A DNA stretch of 64,000 nt, taken from positions 24,144,501 to 24,208,500 of the forward strand of contig NC_060112.1 in the NCBI RefSeq assembly GCF_021155765.1. The letters are read 5' to 3'. Source of the DNA: Diprion similis (taxonomy: Eukaryota > Arthropoda > Insecta > Hymenoptera > Diprionidae). The notes beneath the pieces are model-generated. The model saw only the letters and a program-made list of their open reading frames with translations, ran no database searches and was not told the DNA's origin. Below are positions 1-14,200 of the stretch, in pieces. The position numbers and the translations under genes were made by a program. Position 1 is the stretch's first letter. Each line of letters opens with the position of its first letter.

Positions 1-3000
1 AAACGAACGTTAGATTGAATGAATCACAGCGAAGAGAGAAAAAAAAGGAATAATAAAATATTAAATAAATAGAATTAAAATTTCTTTAAATGAAAAATAA
101 TAATAATAACAACAACAATAATTGCTGCAGGGCGTTAGCAGCAGCAGGTGAAAAAAGAAATCATTTACAGCTCGAATTTCACTGGTCGAAATCGGCACTG
201 AGTCAGTGTTTTATTTATAAAACTACCGAGAGATCGTTGCCAGCGGTAATGATATATAGGAATGTTAAGATTCCATGTACAAACAACAATATGCAATATA
301 TTAAAATGTGAGAAAAAAAGAGTAAATCGCGTAATTAAACTTCATTGGAAAACGCGTCAAAATTCAAGTTTGCCTGGGATTATCTAATATATTTTCGCTC
401 TGCGTTCGCAATAATTCGAGGATTTAGCTGTCTGACGATTTACGTTTAACTATCATTCAACACTTCATATATAAATAGTATATTTATGATATATAAGTTT
501 CGAAGTATATTATTATTATTTGATATTATGTCGAACCACAAATCGCGACGTTGTTTCGATTAGCATGTTATCCGGGAAAAAGAAAACTTCGAGTTTCTCA
601 TCAGTTTTTCCTGAAAATATTATAAACCTTCTGTGTGTGTGTGTATGTTTTTTTTTTTTTTTTTTTAAATCGTCCTCTTGTTCTCTTATTAGTATTTAAA
701 GAAAGCAAAATTGTTTCTCTTCCTTTGATCGTTTGATATTAAAACATGTCCAATAAATACGTAACGTGATGTTGAAAAGCTTTTAAAGCGCCAGCAACGA
801 GAAATGTCCACACGAAGCTTTCTCGCGTCTATTTTAACACCGAACTGGCGCAAAGCGAGACGTAGGACGGTTAAATTTCTTAAATTAGTTCACTCGAAAA
901 GGAGGAGGAGCAGGCGCATTGCGTCTAACCTCTAAACTTCTCGCCAATCGGTTCAGTTGTAGTAGATGGGAAACCGTTTCGGTTTAAATACGTGCGACTA
1001 AATGTATATCATTTTTGTTTCTCATTTAATATCTTTCGAACGACTGATTAATTTCAAAGACGCGTTATCGTTAACGACAGTTCGCGATTTATTATTACAC
1101 TTCCGTTAGAAAATAAACGAGTTTTAATTTTTCTCTTCCTTCTTTCCTTCGTTCCTTGCCTTCTTTCTTTCTTACTTCCTTTATTTTATGGTACATACAT
1201 ATTTCACGGAGAGATAGATTGTCAAAAAACTTTCAATTTTCGCTCTAAACTTATCAGTTGTATTTGTGTGTATGTTCGCAATTCGCATACAATTAACAAA
1301 TTTTCAACGCTTTGGGAGAATGAGGTAGAAAGATGCAAAAAAAAAGAGAGAGAGAAAAACAGCGAGATACAGAAACGTTTACATATCAAATAATTAGAGT
1401 TCAATCCGTGGGTTCAACCTAGAATCTAGATCGAAAGATAGATGCTCGTGAGATCATTTTATTGGACCTCAACACGGCACCTGTTGGCGAAAAGGGTGAA
1501 CTAAGATTATATCGGGTGATCATCAAATAAGGTAGCTAGCTAGCGATCTAGCTGCTAGCCTCACCAACAATGAAATTTCAAGATGAATCACCGCAATGAA
1601 AATGTCGAGCATGGATTAGGCGTGTATATGTAGAAACTACGACACGACGTCGACGACGACTTTGATTGCGTAACCCGAGGTTTCAATTCTTCCCGAGGTC
1701 ATCCTCCTCCGCGCGTTCGACATACGATGTGCATTTGTTTCAAATTTCAACGGTTTTAAATTATTATTGATTGCATAACTGAATTCCTCAATCGGTACAT
1801 ACGCGTATCATGAATTTACCCCTGCATACATTGATGTGTGAATTAGATGTGATAAGAGATGTGAAATTAATTGAAATCAGAATTACCATCTTACAATTAG
1901 GTACGCCTCTTTATATATATCAAGGAATTTACTGCATGGCGGTAGTCTCGATATGAGCTGATAGAGATCAAAATTTTCAGCTTCGTCGGAATGACTTATC
2001 GATGGATCAATGCTACGATTATGTATAATCGAGTCTTGGAATTGTCGAGAGAAGAAAACAAAAGAAAAAAGAAAAAAAAAAGTGTACACAGGAAAGAAAA
2101 TAAAAATGACGCCATGACTACGCACCAGTGAACGATGTGTCGTTAATATTCATAGAAGCAGGTAAACTGCATATAAGCAGACTGTTCAAACACAACTGAG
2201 AAAGACTCGCTTATGTCATTTTCTTGGATACCGTTTACTACGTACTGTATGAGAAAAAATCACGAGTATAAATCTTTTTTTCTTCCATTTGATTATTTTT
2301 TTGGGTCTTTCTTTTTTGTTATAGTATGTATATTGCCTACGTAATCGTTTTAACACGAAATACTGCGAGGCACAGAAATAATGACGACAGTAGCAGCGAT
2401 ATGCGCGTATGTATATGTATAAGTACGTATAATATACGGTCAAATAAGTACGCGATAAACGTTGACGCGTCTTTTATTGTATTTCATACAATTTCAACAT
2501 CTTATCAATGACAAATTCCGTGGGTCACGTTGTGTTATCATTTTGATATCCACTCTTGACTACATATTGTCGCGAAAATATCACGCTAACGTGTAAATTC
2601 ATTAGCATATTGCTCGGTCAATCGTCAAATTTAAATAATACCTAGCGATTTTACTTCCATTGGATACATGCATTTTACGAATTATATAGTTCTGATTATA
2701 TACAATATGTTAAAGACACCGTGAACAATGCGAGAATTAAATTTGAAAAGAAAGAAAAAGAGGGAAAAGTAAGTAGCCTGTTATAAAAATTTCATGGCTT
2801 TACTTCAAACGTCAGGAAAAATTATTCAAGGTAATATAAAGCTGCAAGTATCTAAAATTGAAGATCACACAGGATATGGAATAGAATAATTTTTTCACCC
2901 AGTTCTTTCCCGGAACGAATATTTCTTAAAGCACTCGACATCGAAATGTATCAGCTATAATTAGGAACAATAAACTACACGGTAAGCGTTAGAAAATCTT

Positions 3001-6000
3001 ATCCTAGTAATTGTTCGTAGGGCGAAGTCGAAAGGTTGTTTCTGTTCTACGTCACGTAGAAGAAATTTTATCAGAATCCATTGGTGAGAAAAAAAAATAT
3101 GTGTGTGTGTGTATAAGTAGTAAGTACTCAACCCGGTAGCTAGTCACCTAAGTAATTTTGTTGTATGCAGGTCTTCGCCGTGTCATAATAAAGAAATAAA
3201 ACAAAACAAAGTTACGTAACAAATGCCGCGCCTTAATTTCTGCAATCACGCGTGCAATGAGAGGTGAATTTTATACGAGAAATTTTCCTTCTCTCTCTTT
3301 TACGTTTCGAAATCTAGAATAATCATTGTGATATATCACTTGCTTGGACTTTTAAGGTACACGTATAACACAGTAACTCTAGAAAGCAGTTCGTAAGTAT
3401 AACGTAATCCTCCGATATATTATAGATGTATAAGTGACTAATGTGCGATAAAATGAATTGCTATTTAGAGCCGCCATTAATCGGAATAAACTGTAGATAA
3501 AGAAAAGTTGAAAACAATCCGTAGTCCATGAGTCTACAGCGATCTATTATTTCATTTTTAACGCAACTAACGACAGTCATTTTTTTCCATTTTAAAGGAC
3601 TCCGTATGTGCATATGAATTCAACTGAGGCAATACAACAGTATAAACAATAAAATATTGTTAAACAAATTCACGGATAACGGTGTTGCGCAAGGGATTAA
3701 AGAAAAATTCATTTCCGCTAAACATATATATATATATGTATGTGTGTTCATGGTTGAGCAATTAGATATAATGAAACATATTTAAACGAAAAATACAAAA
3801 ACGTAAACAAACAGCACATATTACACGATTATGCAGCGCGGGAGAGATTTTTTTTTTTATAACGTTTAGCGCATTCGCCATTATGCAACAATTCATCTAA
3901 CCATTTCTATCTTTCGATGCTTATTTCTGCACAAGTGAATACCCAAGGCAGAGAATTTAAAAAAATCCTTTGCCAGATAATTATGTAGGTCAAATCGCAT
4001 GTTTGCAAAACTTCTACACGCCGATACAGTTACAGGGATAGTCGTCAAACAATAATTAGCAGCTTGGCAGGGTTCCTAGTATGTGCGCGTTAAGGTAACT
4101 CAATGAATGACTCAAAGCCGACAATTATTTGACAAGAGAGTAAGAAAGAGTTGATTTTCTTTTCAAATTACGCATCCCATTCCACCTAGTCAGTGAGTTT
4201 ATTTAAAAAAAAATTCATCTACAACTTTTCCTCGATAGCAAAAAACTTGCCCAAGCCTCGTTAATCTTTCGCTGCTAAAATTCTTGAGAGGACAACTAAC
4301 GACCACCCAAGAAAGCCCACCAATAGGGGGAGCCTTTAGCGCAGAGACCGGTGGACAAAGGCGTAGCCACAACGAAAACGTAGACACGTCGGTATGCAAA
4401 AAGAGAACTTTGCTCTTTTTCGCCCCGCTATGTGAAGATAGTGCATGAATCGAATGAATCTCACGATGCATAGTGACCTGAACCCCCCCCCAATCTCTGA
4501 ATTATAAATACTATCCAAACTGAGACAGATCATACGAGTGAATGGATGGATGGTTGGTTGGTTGGTTGGTTATAAGTTTCTTGAAACCATACAATGATTT
4601 CTCCTCCCAATAATATACTGAGAAATAATTGGCGGATCTGTTAATGGACTGGAAAAAAACTGGCTGTCGCTATGCAGAAATCAAGAACTGTAAGTATGTG
4701 GCTCGCGGCGTTTCATCGTCGACTCGCACTCGCAGAGAGTGAACGGGGCTTACGTACGGCCATGACCTCGTCCGACTACCGTGCCTCCTCAGTGTCTGTC
4801 TGTCTGGGCAGACACCGTTTTCTGTGCGTTCTTGCCGACCTGCCTGCCTGCCTACCTACCTACCTACCTGCCTGCCTGCCTGCCTACCTACCTACCTACC
4901 TACCTGCCTACTTATCAAACCTACACCGTAAGCCTATGTACCTACGACCTTTTCGAGAGTCCTTTTCATGAAAGCAACTGCCGAACCGCCCCTACCGCAA
5001 CAAGATTTCCAGTAAACTCAATGCAGCCGAGCCTTCGACCAGCCGATAATTCATTTCAAAGAATCGTACACACGAACGCTCCGAATATTATTAGTATGAC
5101 TTCCAGGTGCACCAATTTCATGGAAAATATTTCGAACGACGAAAATTGTTGAACAAAGAAAGACGGAAAACCTGGCAGATGTCCGATCTCTGAGTACAAA
5201 ATCTATGTTTGTATGCGTGTACAAATATCGAAAGATATATAAAATATATACAATATCGTTTGGTATGGTACAAGAGATGCGGTTTTCGTCGAGAATCGTT
5301 TTTACCCCCTACACCCAGCCATCCGGCACTCTCTATTTCTAGACGGGAAGACTTAGTTTTTCCTTTTAAACGGATATGCTTTCGTGTATGCATGTACGTA
5401 TATGTATATGTATATCTAGCAATGTCCCGTAGAGCGCATACCTCCTCCTCGACTGCAGACAAAAACCTGCTGCAGCATGCAGCAGTCCCTGCAGAGATTT
5501 ATGAATATACGACCTACCTACGGGAAAGTCGCAGAGAGGTAGGTATGCGAGCGCGTTCCAATTATACATACGGAGGCTTTGAATGGCGACATTTGGAAAT
5601 ATGTTCGTTCCTATCGATTGGATTTTCGAAGGTGAATAGTTCAATGTGAATAAAAATTGAGGAAGAAGAAAAAAAAATGGGTCTGACACGTAGTGACAGA
5701 GTTATTCGAATTTCGCGTACCCATAGTTATAGTACCTCCACACTACGGACATGAAATCTTAAAAGGCAAGCAATGCGGGTTGGTGGAAAAATCCTTAAGC
5801 CTAAATCGACAGTGAAATGTTAAGAAGAGTATTTCGGGCAGTTCGGTGCGAGCAAAAACCAAACGAAAAGAATATTAACATGGAAAAAAGGGCCGAGACA
5901 AAGGGTTCGAATCAGGTCGGACCGCATTCTCTAACCGCTCTAACCGGCACACGAGACCGGACTATCCAACATGGCGTCGGCTCTTTTAATGGCTACACAA

Positions 6001-9000
6001 GATGGCGTTTGCTGCATTTATTTTCAGGCTACCATATGCTCCGAAAATCGCACCATCGTTGCGCTTCACCGATTTCGTAAGGAAAAAGAGAAAGAAAAAA
6101 AGGAATATGACTGAAAAGCGAAGCGGACTTTTGTGCAAAATCATTCACGCGATTAATTGTGTCTCGATTGAAATATTATAATTGCATGGAATAGCGTGGA
6201 AGCGAGTCTTTGCACCCCACCCACGTGGTGAAAACGTGGCATCCCCTTTTTCCGGTCCTTAAAGGGCGAACGACTCGAATAATCGAACGTTACGTTCACT
6301 TTACGAGATTTGCATTGTTTTAGAGAAATCAATATCGACAAACGAGAGCTTTATCTAATAAAACAGAGGCAAGCAAGCATCGGGAACGATTCACGTTTTT
6401 CGGAGCACCGAGTCGATGGATGAACGAAGAGACTTGGGCGTGTAAAGGTCTGCCGTTTCTACTTTGATCTGTACTGGCTTAACGCGTTATATTCATACTA
6501 TGAAATCAATATGATTACCAGAATGTTGGAACGGATTACAATTGAATACATACATGTTGATGCGAAGATATCCTTGGGCCTCGTTCACTGCTTGTATAAC
6601 ACGTTTTCAACAAATTTACGCACACTTCTTGTACGTCGGAGAAGAATAATTATCTCGGTAAGAAGAGAAATAAATACAAGAAAATATGTATATAAAAAAA
6701 AAGTAGGATACCGTGCGACAACAATATTTTCGCGAAAACTTTACGATAGTTAGAAAATTTTTCAACGAATTAAACACTGAACACTGCGTCGTCGTTATAA
6801 CATACGATTATAAGTATAATATAAAAACCTTGAGTATATGTAGATAAGTGTAGATATATATATATATATGTATAATGTACGTGTATAATTTAATAATAAA
6901 TAGGTAAATCACACTTGTAAAAACAGAAGTAAACCAACAATGTAAGCAAAACACGCACGCAACAAAGTGTAAAAATTATGATAAAAAAAAAAAAAAGAAA
7001 AATTTCAAAAAGATATTACTTTTCTCCGATTAAACGTGGGAAATAGATATAAAAGGATGGTTTCAACTTGGTGTATAAGAGGATAAAAGGAGTATGATTA
7101 TTTCTCGTTTAAAAACTAGGGTGTGATAAAATAAGCGTAATTGGTTGTGTTTCAGGGGATTTTGTATTGGAACTTGGGACGTTACAAGGGGATGTGTAAA
7201 AATTTGTTGGAAAAAGGAGGGTTGCAGGAGGTTCGAACGTAGAGAGGTACCGGGTACCACAGCACGTGCCGGCCGTTGCAAGGCACTTGGAATTCCCGGC
7301 TCGAAATTTCTCGACATCTCCCAACCGTCGACTTCGGCTCTTTCCGTGTCTTTTCGTATATTGACGTCACGTCTATCGTCTAACTCTCCCTCCCCCTAGC
7401 CGACGGACAAACCGATTGCTGCGCCATGCCGTGTCGTTTACCCGACTCCCTACGCTTGCATGTATGTATGAATGGATGTATGTATGTATGGATATCGGAT
7501 GTATGTATGCATGTATGTTGTTACCGACCGGCCGGCGACAATTTACGAAGCCTCGCCGATATGCTTTGAAATCAAGCAGGAATGTAACTTTCATTTGCGC
7601 AAACATGAGATTAAGCCGTAACACGCGGCTCATGGGATAAATACGGATTTGTCTTTCCTTCTGGTGTTTTTTTTCTCTTCCTTTTCTCCCCCATTTTGTG
7701 TGTTGCCTTTTTTTTCTGTCGCAGCGCTATGTAATGTATTGCATGGTAATAATAATGATAGTAATAATAATGTTAATAATACAATCGCAAAATACGTATG
7801 TAAGACCGTGTACACGAATATATTCCGGATATTCTAAGTTCAGCCATTTTCTTATCGCCGTTCATTTCTTCTCCCTTCTTCTCCTTTCTCCTCCGTTTTA
7901 CGGTAATGCCCGAGAACACGTGCTCGGCCGAAACGATACGTTAGGTATATGCAGAAAATTTGTCTCGATTCGAAATTTCAACGATTCGTCATTAATTTGT
8001 GTTGGTTTTTCTTCTTTTTTTTCTATCGCTTTTTTCAATTAGGTGGTTTTAAAACACGGAAAACCATAAAACACGGAAAACCATAAAACACGGATATGAT
8101 TATTATCTTTACGGAGAAATTACGAAAGGAAAATTCCCTATGAAAATAATGCTAGGGAATTTAATACAAGAAAAATTATAAATCACGAGGGTAAAACATA
8201 TGAATACTTTTGTTGGTATCTACCTAGTCTGAAATGCAGAAATCAAAAAAAGAATAAAAATACGTTACGGCAGTTTTCTAGTTCCAAACTTCTCAAGTCG
8301 CATATACTCACCTTTCTTTTTTCCCATTTTCTTTGAATTTTCACTGTTTCTTTGAAGTGAAATATATTATGAATATCATGTTATTAGCACTCATAGATCC
8401 GGTATAGTTTGATTATTCTAGTTTCAATTTTATCCCGAAATCTCTATTTTTCCCCCGATAATGACAAGGACTCGCAAAAACGTAGAATACTCCAGAACGA
8501 TTGAATTTAAAAAGAAACAGAAATAAAAACTATGAGAATCAGTATAACACCAATCAACAAATACCTAAAATTTTGTACATCAACTCAATTGTGCAATAAT
8601 CTAATCTATAAGTTACACTTTTGAAGATTCATTGATTTTAGGCACTTATTCGGTATAAAATATCACGATTCATTACCGACTAGACAATGTTACTCCCGCA
8701 ATTATAAAGTTTAAACTAGGTTTACATTTACAATTATATCATACAACCAACGACGATAAACTCTTCAACGCGAATAGACACCAAATAATATTATTACAGA
8801 TACAATTAAAATGGCAAGATATGGCAACGAATTAGCGATATTATTAATTCTTACTCAGCGATTCAAGTTTTGTATATTATTTATATAAAACGAGACTTGC
8901 TTAGAAATAAGAAACGAAACAATAAAAATGAAAAAAAAAAGAAAGTAAATTTTCTGTTCAAATTTAATTAAATACGAAGCTATGATAAACATGTAATTCG

Positions 9001-10385
9001 GGATTAAAAACGTGGCTCGTAGCTGTTTCGCGTGCCTTTCGTGGCGACGAACTACCCTTTGCGACGCATTCACCAACAAAAAGTAAACAACTCCGGTGCC
9101 GTACATAGCACAAAGGACAATATACCTATAGTGAATAACATACACGAAGCCTGTATCTTTTTTCCTCGTTTATACATAACTATATATATATATATATATA
9201 TGTATCAATGTAGAGGCGCGTATGTCTTCGCCCATATGTATATACGAAGACGCAGAGCCCGGAGACGCGCATCTCTTTGACCCTTTGACCACCAAACGGG
9301 AAGGGGATTTCATACGTGTATTTATTATCAAACGTAAATTGGGGACGAAAAATTTCATACGGATAACGTTTATGCTAATCGTAAAATTACTCTTCAGTAA
9401 ACAATAGTATCATCAATCGATAACGAATGATTTGCTCATTCCAGAGTTGAAAATTAAACCGTAACGTCGAACTTTCGATGCCGATTGGATTTAATTTGCC
9501 GCGTAATTTTATACAATTCGACTTAATACTTTAAAGAGTCCACTTTAATTCTTAAAATTTTCATTTCAAGACACCTCTGTGCGACAAGTTGAACGCAATA
9601 TTTTCATGATTAGCTTTCTTGGATTTTTTGCAATTCTCCCTCGGATAAAAAGCGAATAAACATTTCTCCTGACTTTGCCAGCTTGGTCAAACTATGAATA
9701 TCAGTATATCAACATCGCAATTTTGCATTCAAAACCGCAGAACACAATTTCGCGAAAGAAAATAAAGAACGCTAAACAGCGACGATTTATTTTCGTCTAT
9801 ATGATTGAAAAATCGTTATTTTTCTGGCTTAATACCGATTGTGAATCATACTCCAGAAAAGGACAAGGATCCATATCACTATTTCGGAATCGATCAAGTA
9901 CGTGTCATCGTTTAAAGTACGGTTCACATAATAAAATTTGTCAGTGATAACAGTTCAAGAAAAAAAAAATTCAGATTTTCCGGAAAGCATTGTTTTTTTA
10001 CTGTTCGTCACCGATTGACAATAGTGAAATAGAAATTAAGATTTTCCAAGAGAGACTTGAAATATTACAAACCATCAAATTGTGAGATCTAAATAATTTT
10101 GTTGAAAAAAATGCTTAAATGTTGGTATCTACACAACAAGCACCAGTTACTGATAATATATGAACAAATTTTTGTTACTTTGACCAAAGGAATTAAGTTT
10201 TCCAAAAAACTTTGCACAGTGATAATGATAATTCTCGATTTGTTAAAATCGATTTAAACGAAGTATACTTTGGAGACGATGAATGTATTATTTGATCAAC
10301 CTAATCGCACATTATTTCGAATAAACATTGAACCAATGACAAAAACATAAATAATAATATAAAATAACAGTGCGTTCAGACTCAC
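1..10385 (-). other. large eIF4G intron (partial), no exon recognised
   Basis: AT-rich noncoding sequence after the last visible eIF4G exon. It holds microsatellites: (GGTT)n at 4549-4572, (CCTG/CCTA)n at 4839-4912, (TA)n near 6856-6870 and 9180-9200, and a 17-base repeat in about 2.5 copies near 8050-8093. There are GC-richer patches near 4.7-5.0, 5.8-6.3 and 7.2-7.6 kb. The last contains a palindromic CRE site TGACGTCA at 7362-7369. Short ORFs here look like chance. I found no tRNA and no eIF4G domain. Confidence 0.5.
4839..4912. repeat. (CCTG/CCTA)n tetranucleotide repeat
   Basis: About 18 four-base units alternating in blocks between cctg and ccta. They give Leu-Pro-Ala/Thr-Tyr repeats in all plus frames, which explains the long spurious ORFs there. 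Confidence 0.9.
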
Positions 10386-11298
10386 CATCTACAAGCCGTG
10401 GCTGCTGTTGCTGCTGATCAGTTTTAGAGACTGGTTCTGGATCATGCTTGTCGAGCTTCTCGCTGATCGTGTCGCCATTTGGTTTTGGATGGTGGTGATC
10501 AGATTGATTCTGTACAGGAGTTGGCGTCGTTCCCCTAGAGTTGAGGTTTCTCTCACTCAATTTCCTTTCCTTCTGTTCCTTTGGCACTGGAGGAGAGGCT
10601 TCGGAAACAGGATGCGCGACGGTTTGACTATGTCCTTGATTGTGGGATTTGCGACGCGCCGGAGAGTTTGTAGAAATCTTGGGATCTAGTGTGGGGAACT
10701 CTTCTTTGGAAGGTACAGAATTGGAATTTGGTGCAGTTGCGGTATTACTGACTGCTTCCGTTGCTATTATGCTTGAACTCTGGACCGTTGCAGAGATATT
10801 CGAAGCCTCAGGGATACTCGGAGGTGGGACAAAGGCGACAGGTGGCTCTGGTTCGGGGATTGGAACTGGCACAGGTAACTGTGAAGAAATAATTTCTTGG
10901 TTGATAACAACTGGGATTGGTTGGGGTTCTTCGGGTAGGATTTTTATTTCGTTTCTCGGTTGAAACTCTCTGACGGGTAGTTGCAACGGTTTATGTTCCT
11001 TTGGTTTAACCGGACACAGATCTATCTGAACCGTGGTATTAGAAGAAACTAACGATTGACTACTAGGGGTTGGGACGTTGGGTATACTTTGCGTCGGAGT
11101 TGGGGGACCAGTATTACATTGACTATTATTATCGATCTCTGGATTTGGTTGTACGAGATTAGGTAATATTGGGGGGGTATTTTGCGAGGTTGGGGTTTCC
11201 GGCGCGCTAGATGGGGCTGGTGAGCCGGAATCTGATTCATCATTCGCGGCTTTTGCAACACGAGCCGCAAAGTCGGCGATCATCTCCATACCGCAATT
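10386..11298 (-). CDS. eIF4G: eIF4G exon 8, long Pro/Ser-rich linker
   Basis: About 304 codons. The acceptor is attgttgcag in phase 0 and the donor GATG|GTGAGT in phase 1. It begins NCGMEMIADFAARVAKAAND, then runs through Pro/Ser/Thr-rich disordered sequence, a charged patch (CPVKPKEHKP), and Lys/Glu-rich sequence with SPARRKSHNQGH, ending QQQQQPRLVDG. It would lie between the PABP-binding and eIF4E-binding regions. No later exon is visible in the window. Confidence 0.68.
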
Positions 11299-14200
11299 CT
11301 GCAACAATCACCAAATCTACGTGACAGACGATGATAAGCCTTGTAGAACTGAACCTATATTTTTAATAACTAAAAACTCGCTTCATACTCCAAATTATAG
11401 TGATACAAATACAAGTTAAAGGTATGAGAGAAACGAAATAAATAATTAAAGTTTTCAATATTTGTACTCAAACAAGCTATCACATAACTATCATCTCCAC
11501 TATCGATTTTCAACTTTTTATAAAATTTCACATCAGCCAAACTTTTATAGCTTTAATTAAAAAATTGGTTAATTTATTGGGATTGAAGAATGCATATTAA
11601 AATAACATTACACGGCACAAATGTGTGCTATTTTTAACTTCAAATTCATAGAAAATTACATAAAAATTAAGGGATTACGTATCTCATACGCAGGTTCTGG
11701 ACGTCAGGTTTGAAAAAAACAATATCATCATTCGACTATAATGATATTTCTTTTAGATCTGAATATTTTCCAATCCAGTTACCCATTGATTTCCAATGCG
11801 ATAGTAAAGATTTAAAATATGTTTATAACTTTTGGGTACAAATATAAAGTTTGGTAATTGCCCAAATGAACTTTGCTATACAGAAATTTGCCTGACGCTA
11901 TTTGAAGCGATGAAAGCAAAAAAAAAAAAAAAAAAAGACTACACCGAATTCTATTTCAGTATTTTCACTTTCTTTTGCTAAACAACATTCCATTCTCATC
12001 AGAGATGGATAGTTATCGCTCAGGAACGTATTTCCGTATCTTGCAATAAAAAGCTACAATGAAACTGAACAATGAAATACTCATATCGTAACTTGAGAAC
12101 CAATAAGAATAACTTGATTCCGAGAGACAGGGAGAATAAGTCGCTTGCTAAATTATCAAGAAAATTTTAAGACCTCATTAAACAAACAACTGAGCGTCAA
12201 ACAAATATTTTTCATTTCAGAGGTATGTTCATTGGGACGATTGCCTGTGTTAATTGTTACCGTAAAACGCACCTGTGGCTGAGGAGTAGCTCGATTACTA
12301 GAATCACCACTTTGAGTTGCAGCATCGTCATCATAAATTTGTTCACTTATATTTTTCCCTGTTTTTGGATCTACGATATCCAAAATAGCTTTCTTTCTTC
12401 TTTGTTTTTTTCGAGCAGCAGCACTATTCCCAGGATTTTGTACACCACCATTGTGGCCTTGGTACACATCTTCAAACAAAAATAAAACATAGTCAAATCA
12501 TAATGAAAAATTCAAATCTTATTACGATATTTATAATATCAAAAAAGTTTCAGCATCATTCACAAGAAACAAATTGGATTTTTAAACGTAAATTTAACAG
12601 GAAGCAAAAAAAAAGAAAAGGTGAAAATTGAGGAACAAAAGCCAAGTTATAAAATCGTCTCAACATTGTCTAAATGCCAAAAAATAAGAATAATGAGTAA
12701 AAATACGGTGATGTAGTGCCACTTACCAAAGTGTAATTTATAAACCTTATCAACAACGTACATTATCAAAACGGTAGAATATATTCAATTACACAGGCTG
12801 CAAATTTCTGAACCACTTTAACAGTCTACTCATGCCCTGTCCGAGTTTGAACTGGTATGGATTTGAAAATACCGTTGATTATATAGTAAGGGATAACATG
12901 ACTGCAGAACACTGCTTTGCCCCAAGGCATAGCACCTGCAGTCGAAGTTTCAGTAGTTTTCAAGAAGTACAGTAGCCTCCAGGAAAGGTTGGGCCCCTTT
13001 GTATAATGTAACACGTTTCATAGAACTGTTTAAAATTTTCCGGTTCTAATTAGCAAACGGATAATTGGATTCACGATTCACTAAACCGCTCAGCACATGA
13101 AATTAGCTGTAAGGGATTATAAGGGTCAATTTTACAGTTAACTTTGGAAATTCTCGGAACAACACGGCATCTGGAATTTTTCACTAATCGATCTAAACGC
13201 CAATCGACATGAAATTAGCTGTAAGGGATTATAAGGGTCAATTTTACAGTTAACTTTGGAAATTCTCGGAACAACATGGCATCTGGAATTTTTCACTAAT
13301 CGATCTAAACGCTAATCGACCCGTCTATCCTTCGTGAGACAAAAACATGAACAAACATAAAAATGAAATCCCGAACTGTCGTGTGATTCAGTACTTAATG
13401 TTACAGCAACTGCTTTACTTTACCGCACTAAACCACGGCAAATGCTAGTTTCTTTATCAGTATCTCCAGATAATTATCTTTTGCGGTATATGTTATGCCT
13501 TGACATTATAAAATCTTTTTCTTATCAAGTGACAAATATAAATAATAGGTAAGATTTTCATATGAGATTAATGAATGGTAGTTGAAAAGGGTGTCCAGTG
13601 AACCCCTCTCCGTTGTCGTCTTGCTAGTTACAGAGAATACTCAACCAAGGATACAGTTGCACGTCTTTACACGCCTAAACTGTCCTATGACGATATTTCA
13701 ACAGTTCTCATACTTTAAAGATGACGCTGTACGTGTTGTTTCTTTTTTCATTTTACAGTAGGTTACATATTCTGACGGGCAATATTTTCATAAATGAAAA
13801 AAAAATTTATTTTCAGGTACATTCGCACAAAAACTTGAAAAAAACGAAGAGAAAAGAATGAGCAAAGTTATAATGAATCTTTGGAAACTTAATAAGAAAA
13901 CTCGAAGCTAAACCGTGTATTCTAACTTCAACAGAATTTTGAAGAAGGTGACTAGATTGTACTGAGAAGTAAATGGCTGCGTGTTGCCTCTTTATAAACG
14001 ATCATATTATCAAAAGTGAATCAGACACAATAAGCAAACAATACTTGCCTGTTTGAACTAAAGGTAAAGCCATAGGTTGCATTTGCTGAGGTTGCTGAGA
14101 AGGTTGCTGAATGCTACCCTGTTGAACAACGTTAGCTCCTTGGCCGCCAGGCAGAGGACTTCCGACGTGCGGAGCTCCTCCGCTGATCGCTCCTGCCGTT

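Noticed and set aside
4672..5152. Two overlapping Leu-Pro-Ala/Tyr-rich plus-strand ORFs
   Set aside because: Produced by the CCTG/CCTA tetranucleotide repeat, which is open in all plus frames.
5905..5925. gggttcgaatcaggtc as a tRNA B box
   Set aside because: No matching A box, acceptor stem or anticodon arm could be built around it on either strand.
12826..13014. 62-codon minus ORF with protein-like sequence in an eIF4G intron
   Set aside because: No family recognised; its frame does not fit the flanking exon phases and it lacks splice sites. Possibly an old repeat fragment.
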